Assembly: GCA_024291935.2 (NCBI GenBank)
Contig: CM044322.1
Span: 67,447,405 to 67,511,404, forward strand
DNA length: 64,000 bases
From: Okapia johnstoni
Taxonomy: Eukaryota > Chordata > Mammalia > Artiodactyla > Giraffidae
Reading direction: 5' to 3'
The notes under the pieces were generated by a model. That model did not search any database. It was not told the DNA's origin and saw only the letters and a program-made list of their open reading frames with translations. The position numbers were made by a program, and so were the translations under genes. Positions 11,138 to 20,640 of the stretch are shown in pieces (the stretch's first letter is position 1; every line of letters begins with the position of its first letter).

Positions 11138-11640
11138 GGGCAGACAGACCTTTGCTGTCCAAGGGACTTTCAGGTGTTCGAAGGCATTAATTCTTTGGCT
11201 TTCTGCCTTCTGAGGAAGCACGGTAAATAATCAGGGATCATCACTCTGCTGAGGTGCAATCCAACTGAAAAAGGTGGGGCTCTCTGACTGACTCTGGTTG
11301 GAGAGTAGCCCTGATGCTGGATTCCTACTTGGGGTGCGGGCTGGAGGTGCAGAGAAGAGACTGATCTCTCAGGAAAGAAAAATGTCTTTGTTCTATGGTC
11401 GCTGGAAGCAACTACATCATTTAGATGCTGTGGGTTTGTGTGAATCAGAGTTGGGGGCCCATGTGTGAGCCCAAGTGGTATGATTCTGAAGCTCTGTGTG
11501 TGTGTGTGTGTGTGTATGTTTCCTCAGGAGATGTTACCCCTTTAGTACAAATCAACTCTGAGCTTTCTAAACACTCCTCATCACCACTGCACACTGACTA
11601 TATATTACCTGATTCTTTCTTCAACTCAGTCTTTCCTCAA
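11138..11640. other. Sequence after the C breakpoint; BovB scrap and TG tract
   Basis: 11155-11213 is a short minus-strand BovB scrap ('ggcattaattctttggc', 'tttctgccttc'). 11487-11515 is a (TG)n microsatellite. The rest is not recognised. Note that 'taaataatcagg', the last shared bases of block C, recurs at about 11224. Confidence 0.6.
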
Positions 11641-11648
11641 AAGCAAAA

Positions 11649-11838
11649 GTGAAAGTCACTAAGTTTGTGTCCGACTCTTTGCAGCCCCATCGACTATACA
11701 GTCCATGGAATTCTCCAGGCCAGAATACTGGAGTGGATAAACTTTCCCTTCTCCAGGGGATCTTCCCAACCCAGGGATCTAACACAGGTCTCCAGCATTG
11801 CAGGTGGACTCTTTAACAACTGAGCTATCAAGGAATCC
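11649..11838 (-). mobile_element. Bov-tA SINE
   Basis: Reverse-complement SINE with 'gtccgactctttgcagcccc', 'gaatactggagtgg' and 'gatcttcccaacccaggg' blocks; the tRNA-like head is at its right end ('gagctatcaaggaatcc'). Confidence 0.92.
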
Positions 11839-12109
11839 ATTCCTCAAACTAGCTTAATATCGATTTTCCTCAGGTGAAGATTGTGATGAGAAAAGTGTCC
11901 CAAATTCTTGACTTCCAGCTGGAAAAGCCAAACTGAGTACCTAGGGTTGATCCCATTTTGGCTCCTCTGGACCAGTGACCTGCTCCTACCACTCAGCCAC
12001 GTGATCCTCAGTCATGGGGCAAGGGGATCCCTGCATCTATGACTTTCCCTGGTGGTACTAAACTTCCTATACTACTAAAAGGGATGTACATATATATCGA
12101 AACCTCTCA
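11839..12109. other. Unannotated
   Basis: No gene or repeat recognised with confidence. Confidence 0.45.
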
Positions 12110-12880
12110 CATCATCTCGTGTCATTTTCACGTAATGGAAAATTCATTCCAAAATACTAATACTTATGGAAACCAAAAGTAACCCAAAGAGACAAAACAA
12201 TCTTGAGAGCAAAAAACAGTGTGGCCTTAAGGCTTCCTGAATTCAAAACACATAAGAATGCCATAGCAGTCAAAAGAGTGTTCTACCGGCAACAAAATAG
12301 GCAGTGAGACCAATGAACCATAAGAAGGGAATCTCGACTAAATTGACACATGTGCGGCCAAATGATCTTTGCCAAGGTCTTCAAATAACCGAGTGAAGAA
12401 AGAACAGTCTTCTCAACAATCAACAGGGAAAAAGGTAACTTACAGAATGAGAGGAAGTGTCTGCAAACTTTGTATCTGAAAAGGGACCAATATGCAGAAT
12501 ATAGAAGAAATGAGTACAATTCAACTTCAAAACAACAGCAGGCAAATAACTGAGTTTAAAAAATGTGTATAAAGCTTCAATATACATTTCTTCATGAAGA
12601 CAGAGAAGCGATCAATACATATAGGAAAAGTGCTCAACATCACTAAGTATCAGTGAAATGGAAACCAAGTCAAAAGGAAATATCACCTTTCAGGATGTGT
12701 ATCATTAAAAAAGAAAAGAGGAAGAAAAACACCCAGATATTGGCAAGGATTTGGAGAAGTGGAACAGTCAGAAGGAGAGAGGTGCCCAAGTGAAAAAAAA
12801 CTTAGGATGAATGAAAAAACACAGTGAGATGGAGTATGCCTGCAGGCAATAAAGATATGTTTAGTGGTGAAAGTGGCTTA
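12110..12880 (+). pseudogene. Old L1 ORF2 3' fragment
   Basis: Decayed ORF2 C-terminal region: 'tgccatagcagtcaaaag', 'ccaatgaaccataagaa', 'ctccaaataaccgag'-like and 'agtgctcaacatcac' are diverged forms of L1 strings, also seen at 3580-3610 in the young copy. It has stops in all frames. Its divergence places it well before the bovid L1-BT burst. Confidence 0.75.
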
Positions 12881-13506
12881 AGTCAGTAACACTAGAGTAA
12901 GTAATAAGGGAAAACAATAATGAGGATCTATTCTCTTGCTATGGGTGGGAATCCAGTAATTACTCCCTGCTCCAAACAATATGACTGCAATTTCTAGAGG
13001 ATCCAGTCTTCCTTGGGGAAATAATCTTTTAAAGGTACAAGTTGATTGAAAAAGTTTGAATCCAACTCTTATATGATGGAAGAAAGCATTTAATGTGTCT
13101 ATGTTGCACAAGTGTAATTTCTATGCTTACATAATATTCAGATTCTTATTCTTAACTGTTTGTCTTCCTTTTTGTAGATAATCAATTTAATAATCATGAG
13201 AAAGACTTTCTTGAATTTTCTTGTGCACATGGGTTGTGTGTGTGTGTGTGTAGTGTGTGTGTGTGAGACACTCCAACAGCCTGAGTCCTGTTTTATTTGA
13301 TATCAGTGGAACAAAAGGGCCCCAAATATGAAGAAAGCAGGGAAAGTGTCTGAAGACCTGGACTCTAATCATGGTTCTACTACTTTAAATTATTTCATTT
13401 TTATTTATGTCATCATACCCTCATTAATAAAATAGACCATACTGTATTTATTCTTTATGCTTGTCATTCTAGGGGCAAATATATATATGTCTTATATTAT
13501 ATGTCT
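12881..13506. other. Unannotated, with a (TG)n tract
   Basis: 13231-13266 is a TG microsatellite interrupted by 'tag'. The rest shows no gene or named repeat. Confidence 0.5.
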
Positions 13507-13677
13507 TTAATAAACTTGCCTGATTCAACAATTCCTACTAATAATCTGCAAACGAATATAAAAATTTAGTAAGCTATTATGAAGGTCTAGATTCAAGAAC
13601 TTCATAATAGCTTACTAAATTTTTATATTTGTTTGCAGATTATTAGTAGGAATTGTTGAATCAGGCAAGTTTATTAA
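13507..13677. repeat. 78-bp near-perfect inverted repeat (hairpin)
   Basis: Left arm 13507-13584 and right arm 13600-13677 are reverse complements over 78 positions with one mismatch (G in 'aaacgaat' against A in the complement). They are separated by a 15-nt spacer. It does not have the ends of a known transposon. See findings. Confidence 0.95.
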
Positions 13678-14633
13678 TAACTGGAAACAACAACAACAGA
13701 CATGCAGCCATGAAAAAATGTAATAAACTTCTCACCAAACATCAAATGGAGTATAAACTGCCACTACCTGTATGACAACAAGGCAAGCTATAGCTTGATT
13801 TTTCTAAACTGTTTAACTTGTTTTCTATGAACTGGAGCACTGATATATTCACTGTGATACCTAGTTAATACCTAGTTATGTGCGTTAAAGATGATACTGA
13901 TGGTGGTGAAAGCAACAAACAAAGCTCTAAAATTACCAATCATTTTCAATCCACTCTTACTGAAGTTACTATGATGGGTTCTGATGTTGAAATATTTTTA
14001 CTGCTGTAGGAATTTTATGTATATCATTTGAATATAGAATGTCAGTATGGGAAAAGAACCTCAGCCATCATCTGAGGTTCTTGTTCTTCAGAGGCCATTG
14101 GACTACAAGACATTCAACATGGGGAATGTCCACTGTGAACTTGGATAAGTATATCATGTCCAAAGAACAAGGTTATGAGATCAATTTATGATTTTTTTCC
14201 TTGAGTTTCCATGAAAATGGAAAAAACTGTCTAGAGGGTTTTTATAGTCAGTTGTTGATGGAGACTGAGCATCCCACAACAAATCTACTTCTTCTTGAAG
14301 AGTTCATCTCACTACTACGTGATACGAGATCTTAATTAATCTAAATATGCTGAGACCCCACGATCCCAAGGAAATTTATTTGCAAAGCTTATTTAAAGGG
14401 GACTACCCATGGATGGATTTTAATTTTGCTTCTTTCTGTTAAAGTATTAAAAGTGTAAAGTTTGCCCTCTTCTCCTTTCAAATTATGCTGTACTGTACTA
14501 ATTAAACACACACACATATGGGTCAGGCAAAATTAAGTTTAAACTCAGGATTTGACATTGAATGTTCTATAAGTCATTGAACTTCTCTATGCCTAAACTT
14601 CTTTATTTCATTTAATTTCATGATATATGCATG
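13678..14633. other. Unannotated
   Basis: No coding region recognised. There is a small 11-bp hairpin ('aagaacctcag'/'ctgaggttctt') at about 14053-14083. Confidence 0.5.
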
Positions 14634-14800
14634 GCATGCTAAGTTACTTCAGTTGTGTCCAACTCTGTGAAACTCTATGGACTGTAGCCCACAGGCTCCT
14701 CTGTCCATGGGATTCTTCCAGGCAAGAATACTGGAGTGGGTTGCCATTCCTCCTCCAGGGGATCTTCCTGACCCAGGGATTGAACCCAAGTATCTTACAC
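14634..14800 (-). mobile_element. Bov-tA/Bov-A SINE, head missing
   Basis: Minus-strand core with 'ccatgggattcttccaggc', 'aagaatactggagtgggtt' and 'gacccagggattgaacc'. The tRNA-like head is truncated at about 14800. Confidence 0.92.
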
Positions 14801-15074
14801 CATAAATTTGAAATCAGGTTAAATTGGATAATTTTATGCACTTTAAGAGCTTGTTATATCATACATGCATGAAACAATAAATACATTATCTATTATTAAT
14901 ATTAATACTATTGTGATTATTTAATCATTCAATATCTGACTTCAAAATATAAGTTCCTTCAGTGAATAATTACAGGCACAAGCATATAATAGTTTATGTG
15001 TGTTAAATGTGTATATCTCATAGAAGCTGAGGTTCGGCTTGCTGATTAAAATTTATCTTATTACATTTAGCTGT

Positions 15075-15196
15075 GGAGTAGGAAATGGCAACTCATTCCA
15101 ATATTCTTGTCTGGAAAATTCCATGGACAGCAGAGCCTGGCAGGTTACAGTCCATGTGGTCACAGAGTTGGGCATGCCTGAGCTACACACCTAATT
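15075..15196 (+). mobile_element. Bov-A SINE fragment
   Basis: Sense 'gtaggaaatggcaactc' through 'cacagagttgggcatgcctg'. The 5' tRNA-like part is absent. Confidence 0.88.
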
Positions 15197-16318
15197 TAGC
15201 TAACTCAATTAATTAGATTATTGGATTTCACAAGATTTCCAAAATGGCCATACTCGGATTCCCCATCATGAAATAAGGACCTCAGTTGATCAGTCAATGG
15301 CTTTTGAAAATGCCATGGGGAAGGTCAGGTCAGATTTATACTCCACAATCCCCCATCACTCCTCTAGCCCACATACCTACAACAAACTGAGAAAACCCTG
15401 CAGAGTCAGGGAAGATACATTTTATCTAAGGCAACAGTATCCTTGATACATCCACACCACACACTTTTTAATCAAACACTTTAGGAAATCTGTCACCTTA
15501 CCTTGGAACCATGTGAAAGTTTGAATTGTAGAATTTATTTTGTGCAAGAGACTGACATCAGACTTTGCACAGAGATGTTACAAGAGATAAATATTTATAT
15601 TCTTGATGAGACAAGTTAGATATTATCCCAAGATAATTCCAAACCCCAGGTGGATTTTAGGTTGGCAATGACACTTTTTCTAGTGGTGTGGCTGGAGATG
15701 ATTCCCAAAGAGATAAATGGAGCGTGGATAATATAATCACTATTATGTAGCAATTACAATGTAATCCCTTAACGACAAATCTAAGATTAAACAACAACAA
15801 AAATCCTTTCAGTTAATTCCAAACTGATAGAGAACAAGCAAAAAACTCCTATAAATCTATGATTTCTACAGATATTAAAGTTTACTTTACAGCTTGTAGT
15901 TATATGAGACGATACGAAAGTGAAAGTTCAAGCTATTGAGACAATCAGGGTACCCAATTTTAAGTTTGTTTCTTTCAATTTTCCTAGTGACTAGAAAGAA
16001 ATATGTCTTGTATGAAAGATGTAAGAGCTTATGACTCAGGCAAACCTGGATTTGAAAAGTTAGATTTACCATTTCACAGCTGTGAGACTTTGAGTCACTC
16101 TTAAATGTTGTTGTTATTAATTACAATATGATAAGTACTAATTGTCCACCTCATATCCCTTATGAAAATTGGAATAATGCATGTAAAGAGTTAGTCCTGT
16201 TTCAGCAGATACAAACTTTCTTTTGTAATTGTGTAGCATTATTTGTAAACAGTTTTCTTCATATTTTAAAAGCATTTCAGATTTAACTTTCTATAAATTA
16301 TTAACAGGACATCCCCAT
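15197..16318. other. Unannotated
   Basis: About 1.1 kb with no gene and no repeat I can name. A 61-codon minus frame (15887-16072) has no recognisable motif. Confidence 0.5.
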
Positions 16319-16546
16319 GGTTCAGTGGTAAATTGAAAGGCCCCCCCGAAACCCTTTTTTGTTTTGTTAAATTTTTTTCTCTCGGGAAGGGTTTTGATCC
16401 CCACCTCCTGTTCATGTTACAAATTCCATACAAGTTTTTCAGGCACTCTGTCTAACAGATCTAATCTCTTTAATCTAAAGAGTAGGCAGGGCGAGTTCCA
16501 CTGTTAATCATAAGGGATTTGATTTAGGTCATACCTGAATGGTCTA
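16319..16546 (-). mobile_element. Old BovB (outermost level of the nest), left part, low-quality sequence
   Basis: 16341-16546 is minus-strand BovB from the end of the endonuclease domain, ending in 'gaatggtcta' (16537-16546). The same element resumes at 23191, so everything between was inserted. Its mirror copy at 61796-61985 shows many single-base differences, and this copy has odd homopolymers (C7 at about 16343, T-runs at 16354-16377). The first 20 bp (16319-16340) resemble a SINE head ('ccccatggttcagtggtaaa'). Confidence 0.8.
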
Positions 16547-16829
16547 CTGCGCTAGTCAGCTCGCGGAAAAAGGTCATTTTCCATTCTCAATCCCAAAAAA
16601 AGGCAATGCCATAGAATGCTCAAACTACCAGCACAATTGCATTCACATCATCACATGCTAGTAAATGTAATGCGAGAAAAATTCTCCAAGCCAAGCTTCA
16701 ACGCAATACATGAACCGTGAACTTCCAGATGTTCAAGCTGGTTTTAGAAAAAGGCAGAGGAGACCAGGGATTAAATTGCCAACATCCTGGCTGGTCATCG
16801 AAAAAGCAAGAGAGTTCCAGAACCTCAAG
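16547..16829 (+). mobile_element. BovB (second level), 5' piece with RT region
   Basis: Sense BovB from about 'aaaaaggtcattttcc' to 'agagagttccagaa', the segment just before the RT core. It continues at 22154. The target duplication 'gaatggtcta' lies at 16537-16546 on the left and 23191-23200 on the right. Compared with 61540-61795 (inverted copy) it has many extra single bases, suggesting consensus error. Part of the element and the 3' end of the inserted L1 are deleted at 16829/16830. Confidence 0.82.
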
Positions 16830-16925
16830 AGTGCATAAGACTATTCTATGCATCTGTGTCTCTTATTCTGTCTCGCATATAGGGTTATCGTTACCCACCT
16901 TTCAAATTCCATATATATATGCATT
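16830..16925 (-). mobile_element. L1-BT 3'UTR piece (third level)
   Basis: Minus-strand L1-BT 3'UTR ('atagggttatcgttaccc', 'tgtctcttattctgtctcgc'). It belongs to the same L1 as 19826-22153, split by the BovB at 16926-19825. The L1 poly(A) end has been deleted here but survives in the inverted copy at 61441-61461. Confidence 0.85.
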
Positions 16926-17615
16926 CAGTTCAGTTCAGTTCCGTTCAGTTCAGTCGCTCAGTCATGTCCGACACTTTGCAACCCCATGAATTGCAGCACG
17001 CCAGGCCTCTCTGTCCATCACCAACTCCTGGAGTCTACCCAAAACCATGTCCATCGAGTCGGTGGTGCCATCCAACCATCTCATCCTCTGTCGTCCCCTT
17101 CTCCTCCCGCCCCCAATCCTACCCAGCATTAGGGTCTTTCCAATGAGTCAACCCTTCGCATGAGGTGGCCAAAGTATTGGAGTTTCAGCTTCAACATCAG
17201 TCCTTCCAATGAACACCCAGGATTGATCTCTTTTAGGATGGATTGATTGGATCTCCTTGCAGTCCAAGGGACTCTCAAGAGTCTTCTCCAACACCACAGT
17301 TCAAAAGCATCAATTCTTCGGAGCTCAGCTTTCTTCACCGTCCAACTCTCACATCCATACATGACCACTGGAAAAAACCATAGCCTTGACTAGACGGACT
17401 TTTGTTGGCAAAGTAATGTCTCTGCTTTTAAATATGCTATCTAGGTTGGCCATAACCTTCTTTCCAAAGAGTAACAGTCTTTTAATTTCATGGCTGCAAT
17501 CACCATCTACAGTGATTCTGAAGACCAAAAAATAAAGTCTGACACTGTTTCCCATCTATTTCCCATGAAGTGATGGGACCAGATGCCATGATCTTAGTTT
17601 TCTGAACGTTGAGCT

Positions 17616-18572
17616 TTAAGCCAACTTTTCACTCTCCTCTTTCACCTTCACCTTCATCAAGAGGCTCTTTAGTTCTTCTTCACTTTCTGCCATAAGGGTG
17701 GTGTCATCCGCATATCTGAGGTTATTGATATTTCTCCCGGCAATCTTGATTCCAGCTTGTGTTTCTTCCAGCCCAGCATTTCTCATGATGTGCTCTGCAT
17801 ATAAGTTAAATAAGCAGAGTGACAATATACAGCCTTGACGTACTCCTTTTCCTATTTGGAACCAGTCTGTTGTTCCATGCACAGTTCTAACTGTTGCTTC
17901 CTGACCTGCATACAGGTTTATTAAGAGGCAGGTCAGGTGGTCTGGTATTCCCATCTCTTTCAGAATTTTCCACAGTTTATTGTGATCCACACAGTCAAAG
18001 GCTTTGGCATAGTCAATAAAGCAGAAATAGATGTTTTTCTGGAACTCTCTTGCTTTTTTGATGATCCAGCGGATATTGGCAATTTGATCTCTGGTTCCTC
18101 TGCCTTTTCTAAAACCAGCTTGAACATCTGGAAGTTCACGGTTCACGTATTGCTGAAGCCTGGCTTGGAGAATTTTGAGCATTACTTTACTAGCATGTGA
18201 GATGAGTACAATTGTGTGGTACTTTGAGCGTTCTTTGGCATTGCCTTTCTTTGGGATTGGAACGAAAACTGACCTTTTCCAGTCCTGTGGCCACTGCTGA
18301 GTTTTCCAAATTTGCTGGCATATCGAGTTCAGCACTTTCACAGCATCACCTTTGAGAATTTGAAATAGCTCAACTGGAATTCCATCACCTCCACTAGCTT
18401 TGTTCGTAGTGATGCTTTCTAAGGCCCACTTGACTTCACATTCCAGGATGTCTGGCTCTAGGTGAGTGATCACACCATCGTGATTATCTGGGTCGTGAAG
18501 ATCTTTTTTGTATAGTTCTTCTGTGTATTCTTTCCACCTCTTCTTAATATGTTCTGCTTCTGTTAGGTCCAT
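17616..18572 (-). pseudogene. BovB reverse transcriptase domain, 318 codons
   Basis: Reverse transcriptase of the RTE-clade non-LTR retrotransposon BovB, which copies its RNA at nicked genomic DNA. Visible motifs: IPVELFQ near residue 75, [11 protein letters not shown] near 154-164, the catalytic FIDYAKAFD block near 186-194, GVRQGC near 244, and the YADD box ([12 protein letters not shown]) near 285-296. It is in the same reading frame as the endonuclease upstream (18660-19817) and is separated from it by a single TAG (18660-18662), so the Met used as start is internal. It ends early at a one-base loss in a T-run near 17626, just after a 6-bp in-frame duplication. Further downstream a second frameshift lies in the A-run near 17370-17380. 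The inverted copy at 59859-61037 lacks both lesions. Inactive as it stands. Confidence 0.95.
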
Positions 18573-18659
18573 ACCATTTCTGTCCTTTATCGAGCCTATC
18601 TTTGCATGAAATGTTCCTTTGGTATCTCTAATTTTCTTGAAGAGATCTCTAGTCTTTCC

Positions 18660-19817
18660 CTATCTGTTGTTTTCCTCTATTTCTTTGCATTGATCGTTGA
18701 GGAAGGTTTTCTTATCTCTCCTTGCTATTCTTTGGAACTCTGCATTCAGATGGGAATATCTTTCCTTTTCTCCTTTGCTTTTCGCTTCTCTTCTCTTCCC
18801 AGCTATCTGTAAGGCCTCCTCAGACAGCCATTTTGCTTTTTTGCATTTCTTTTCCATGGGGATTGTCTTGATCCCTGTCTCCTGTACAATGTCACGAACC
18901 TTTGTCCATAGTTCATCAGGCACTCTGTCTATCAGGTCTAGTCCCTTAAATGTATTTGTCACTTCCACTGTATACTCATAAGGGATTTGATCTAGGTCAT
19001 ACCTGAATGGACTAGTGGTTTTCCCTACTTTCTTCAATTTAAGTCTGAATTTGGCAATAAGCAGTTCATGATCTGAGCCATAGTCTGCTCCCGGTCTTGT
19101 TTTTGCTGACTGTATAGAGCTTCTGCATCTTTGGCCACAAAGAATATAATCAGTCTGATTTCGGTGTTGACCATCTGGTGATGTCCACGTATAGAGTCTT
19201 CTCTTGTGTTGTTGGAATAGGGTGTTTGCTATTACCAGTGCGTTCTCATGGCAAAACTCTATTAGTCTTTGCCCTGCTTCATTCTGTACTCCAAGGCCAA
19301 ACTTGCCTGTTATGCCAGGTGTTTCTTGAATTCCTACTTTTGCATTCCAATCCCCTATAATGAAAAGGACATCTTTTTTGGGTGTTAATTCTAGAAGGTC
19401 TTGTAGGTCTTCATAGAACCGTTCAACTTCAGCTTCTTCGGCGTTACTGGTCGGGGCATAGACTTGGATTACTGTGATATTGAATGGTTTGCCTTGGAAA
19501 CGAACAGATATCATTCTATCGTTTTTGAGGTTGCATCCAAGTACTGCATTTTGGACTCTTTTGTTGACCATGATGGCTACTCCATTTCTTCTAAGGGATT
19601 CTTGCCCACAGTAGTAGATATAATGGTCATCTGAGTTAAATTCACCCATTCCAGTCCATCTTAGTTCACTGATTCCTAGAATGTCGACGTTCACTCTTGC
19701 CATCTCCTGTTTGACCACTTCCAATTTGCCTTGATTCATGGACCTAACAGTCCAGGTTCCTATGCAACATTGCTCTTTACAGCATCGGACTTTGCATCTA
19801 TCACCAGTCACATTCAC
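18660..19817 (-). pseudogene. BovB AP-type endonuclease domain, 385 codons
   Basis: APE-like endonuclease that nicks target DNA to prime reverse transcription. Catalytic and structural residues are all visible: Asn/Thr block GTWTVRSMN near residue 20, ELRW (catalytic Glu) near 51-54, IGDWNAKVG (Asp and Asn) near 153-161, and YGSDHELL (terminal Ser-Asp-His) near 246-253. The domain reaches about residue 255; the remainder is the linker toward the RT. The stop at 18660-18662 is the only lesion between it and the in-frame RT domain. The Met at 19817 is inside the element. Upstream on the same strand lie L1 ORF1 and the L1 5'UTR, so a transcript from the L1 promoter would include this frame; its first 17 nt overlap the end of the ORF1 frame (19801-20640). 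Confidence 0.95.
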
Positions 19818-20640
19818 AGTTATAGTGCATTAGTATACTGTTTGGTGTTTTTCTTTCTGGCTTACTCCCCTTGTGAGTTATTTGTTGTTTTTCCCTTGCT
19901 GCTTTTAGTATTTGCTCTTTGTGTTTGATCTTTGTTAATTTGATTAATATGTGTCTTGGGGTGTTTCGCCTTGGGTTTATCCTGTTTGGGACTCTCTGGA
20001 TTTCTTGGACTTGTGTGACTATTTCCTTCCCCATTTTAGGGAAATTTTCAACTATTATCTCCTCGAGTATTTTTTCATGGCCTTTCCTTTTATCTTCTTC
20101 TTCTGGGACTCCTATGATTCGAATGTTGGGGCGTTTCATATTGTCCCAGAGGTCCCTGAGATTTTCCTCATTTCTTCTTATTCTTTTTTCTTTTTTCCTC
20201 TCTGCTACATTTATTTCCACCATTCTATCTTCTACCTCACTTATCCTATCTTCTGCCTCCGTTATTCTACTGTTGGTTCCCTCCAGCATGTCTTTTATCT
20301 CCTTTATTTCATTATTCATTATATATTGACTCCTTTTTATTTCTTCTAGGTCCTTGGTAAACATTTCTTGCATCTTCTCAATCCTTGTCTCCAGGCTATT
20401 CATCTGTAACTCCATTTTGTTTTCAAGATTTTGGATCATTTTTATTATCATTATTCTGAATTCTTTTTCAGATAGGTTCCCTATCTCCTCCTCTTTTGTT
20501 TGGTTTGGTGGGCATTTCTCATTTTCCTTTACTTGTTGAGTATTTCTCTGCCTTTTCATCTTGTTTAGATTGCTGTGTTTGCCGTGGCCTTTCTGTATTC
20601 TGGTAGTTTGAAGTTCCTCTTTATTGTGGATGTTCCTCAC
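19801..20640 (-). pseudogene. L1-BT ORF1 protein, truncated, 279 codons
   Basis: ORF1p is the L1 RNA-binding chaperone that coats L1 RNA in the cytoplasm. Visible parts: a basic N-terminus, a long coiled coil (about residues 40-150, heptad-rich with TRITEAEDRISEVEDR), and an RRM-like core (about 155-255, with NIRIIGVPEEE). The family is about 330-340 residues with a C-terminal domain after the 'ITHKG' string. Here that C-terminal domain is replaced after ITHKG by about 21 residues read from the L1 ORF2/3'UTR boundary and then BovB sequence. The join is at about 19866/19867: the L1 has lost the end of ORF1 and nearly all of ORF2. The start Met is in the expected place downstream of the 5'UTR. 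Confidence 0.93.
19826..19866 (-). mobile_element. L1-BT sequence from the ORF2/3'UTR boundary
   Basis: Minus strand reads 'agtaagccagaaagaaaaac', the same string as 4070-4090 in the separate L1 3' fragment. It abuts ORF1 sequence directly, which proves an internal L1 deletion that predates or accompanied the BovB insertion. Confidence 0.9.

Larger units (their letters stand above)
16926..19825 (-). mobile_element. Near-full-length BovB LINE (innermost level)
   Basis: About 2.9 kb of the roughly 3.2-kb element, minus strand. It runs from just upstream of the endonuclease (19825) to the 3' pentamer tail of 'actga' units (16926-16950). It is flanked by a 6-bp duplication 'tgcatt' (16920-16925 and 19826-19831), inserted in an L1-BT 3' region. 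It carries endonuclease and RT coding frames with very few lesions, so it is the youngest element of the nest. 16926-18414 is repeated in inverted orientation at 59578-61070. Confidence 0.95.

Noticed and set aside
13507..13677. Hairpin as a MITE or microRNA gene
   Set aside because: No terminal signature or target duplication for a MITE. The stem is too long and too perfect for a typical pre-miRNA, and no conservation can be assessed.
19826..19880. L1 deletion as a spliced (SpIRE-like) product
   Set aside because: From family knowledge, the ORF1 codons after ITHKG do not offer a GT donor at the join; simple deletion is more likely.
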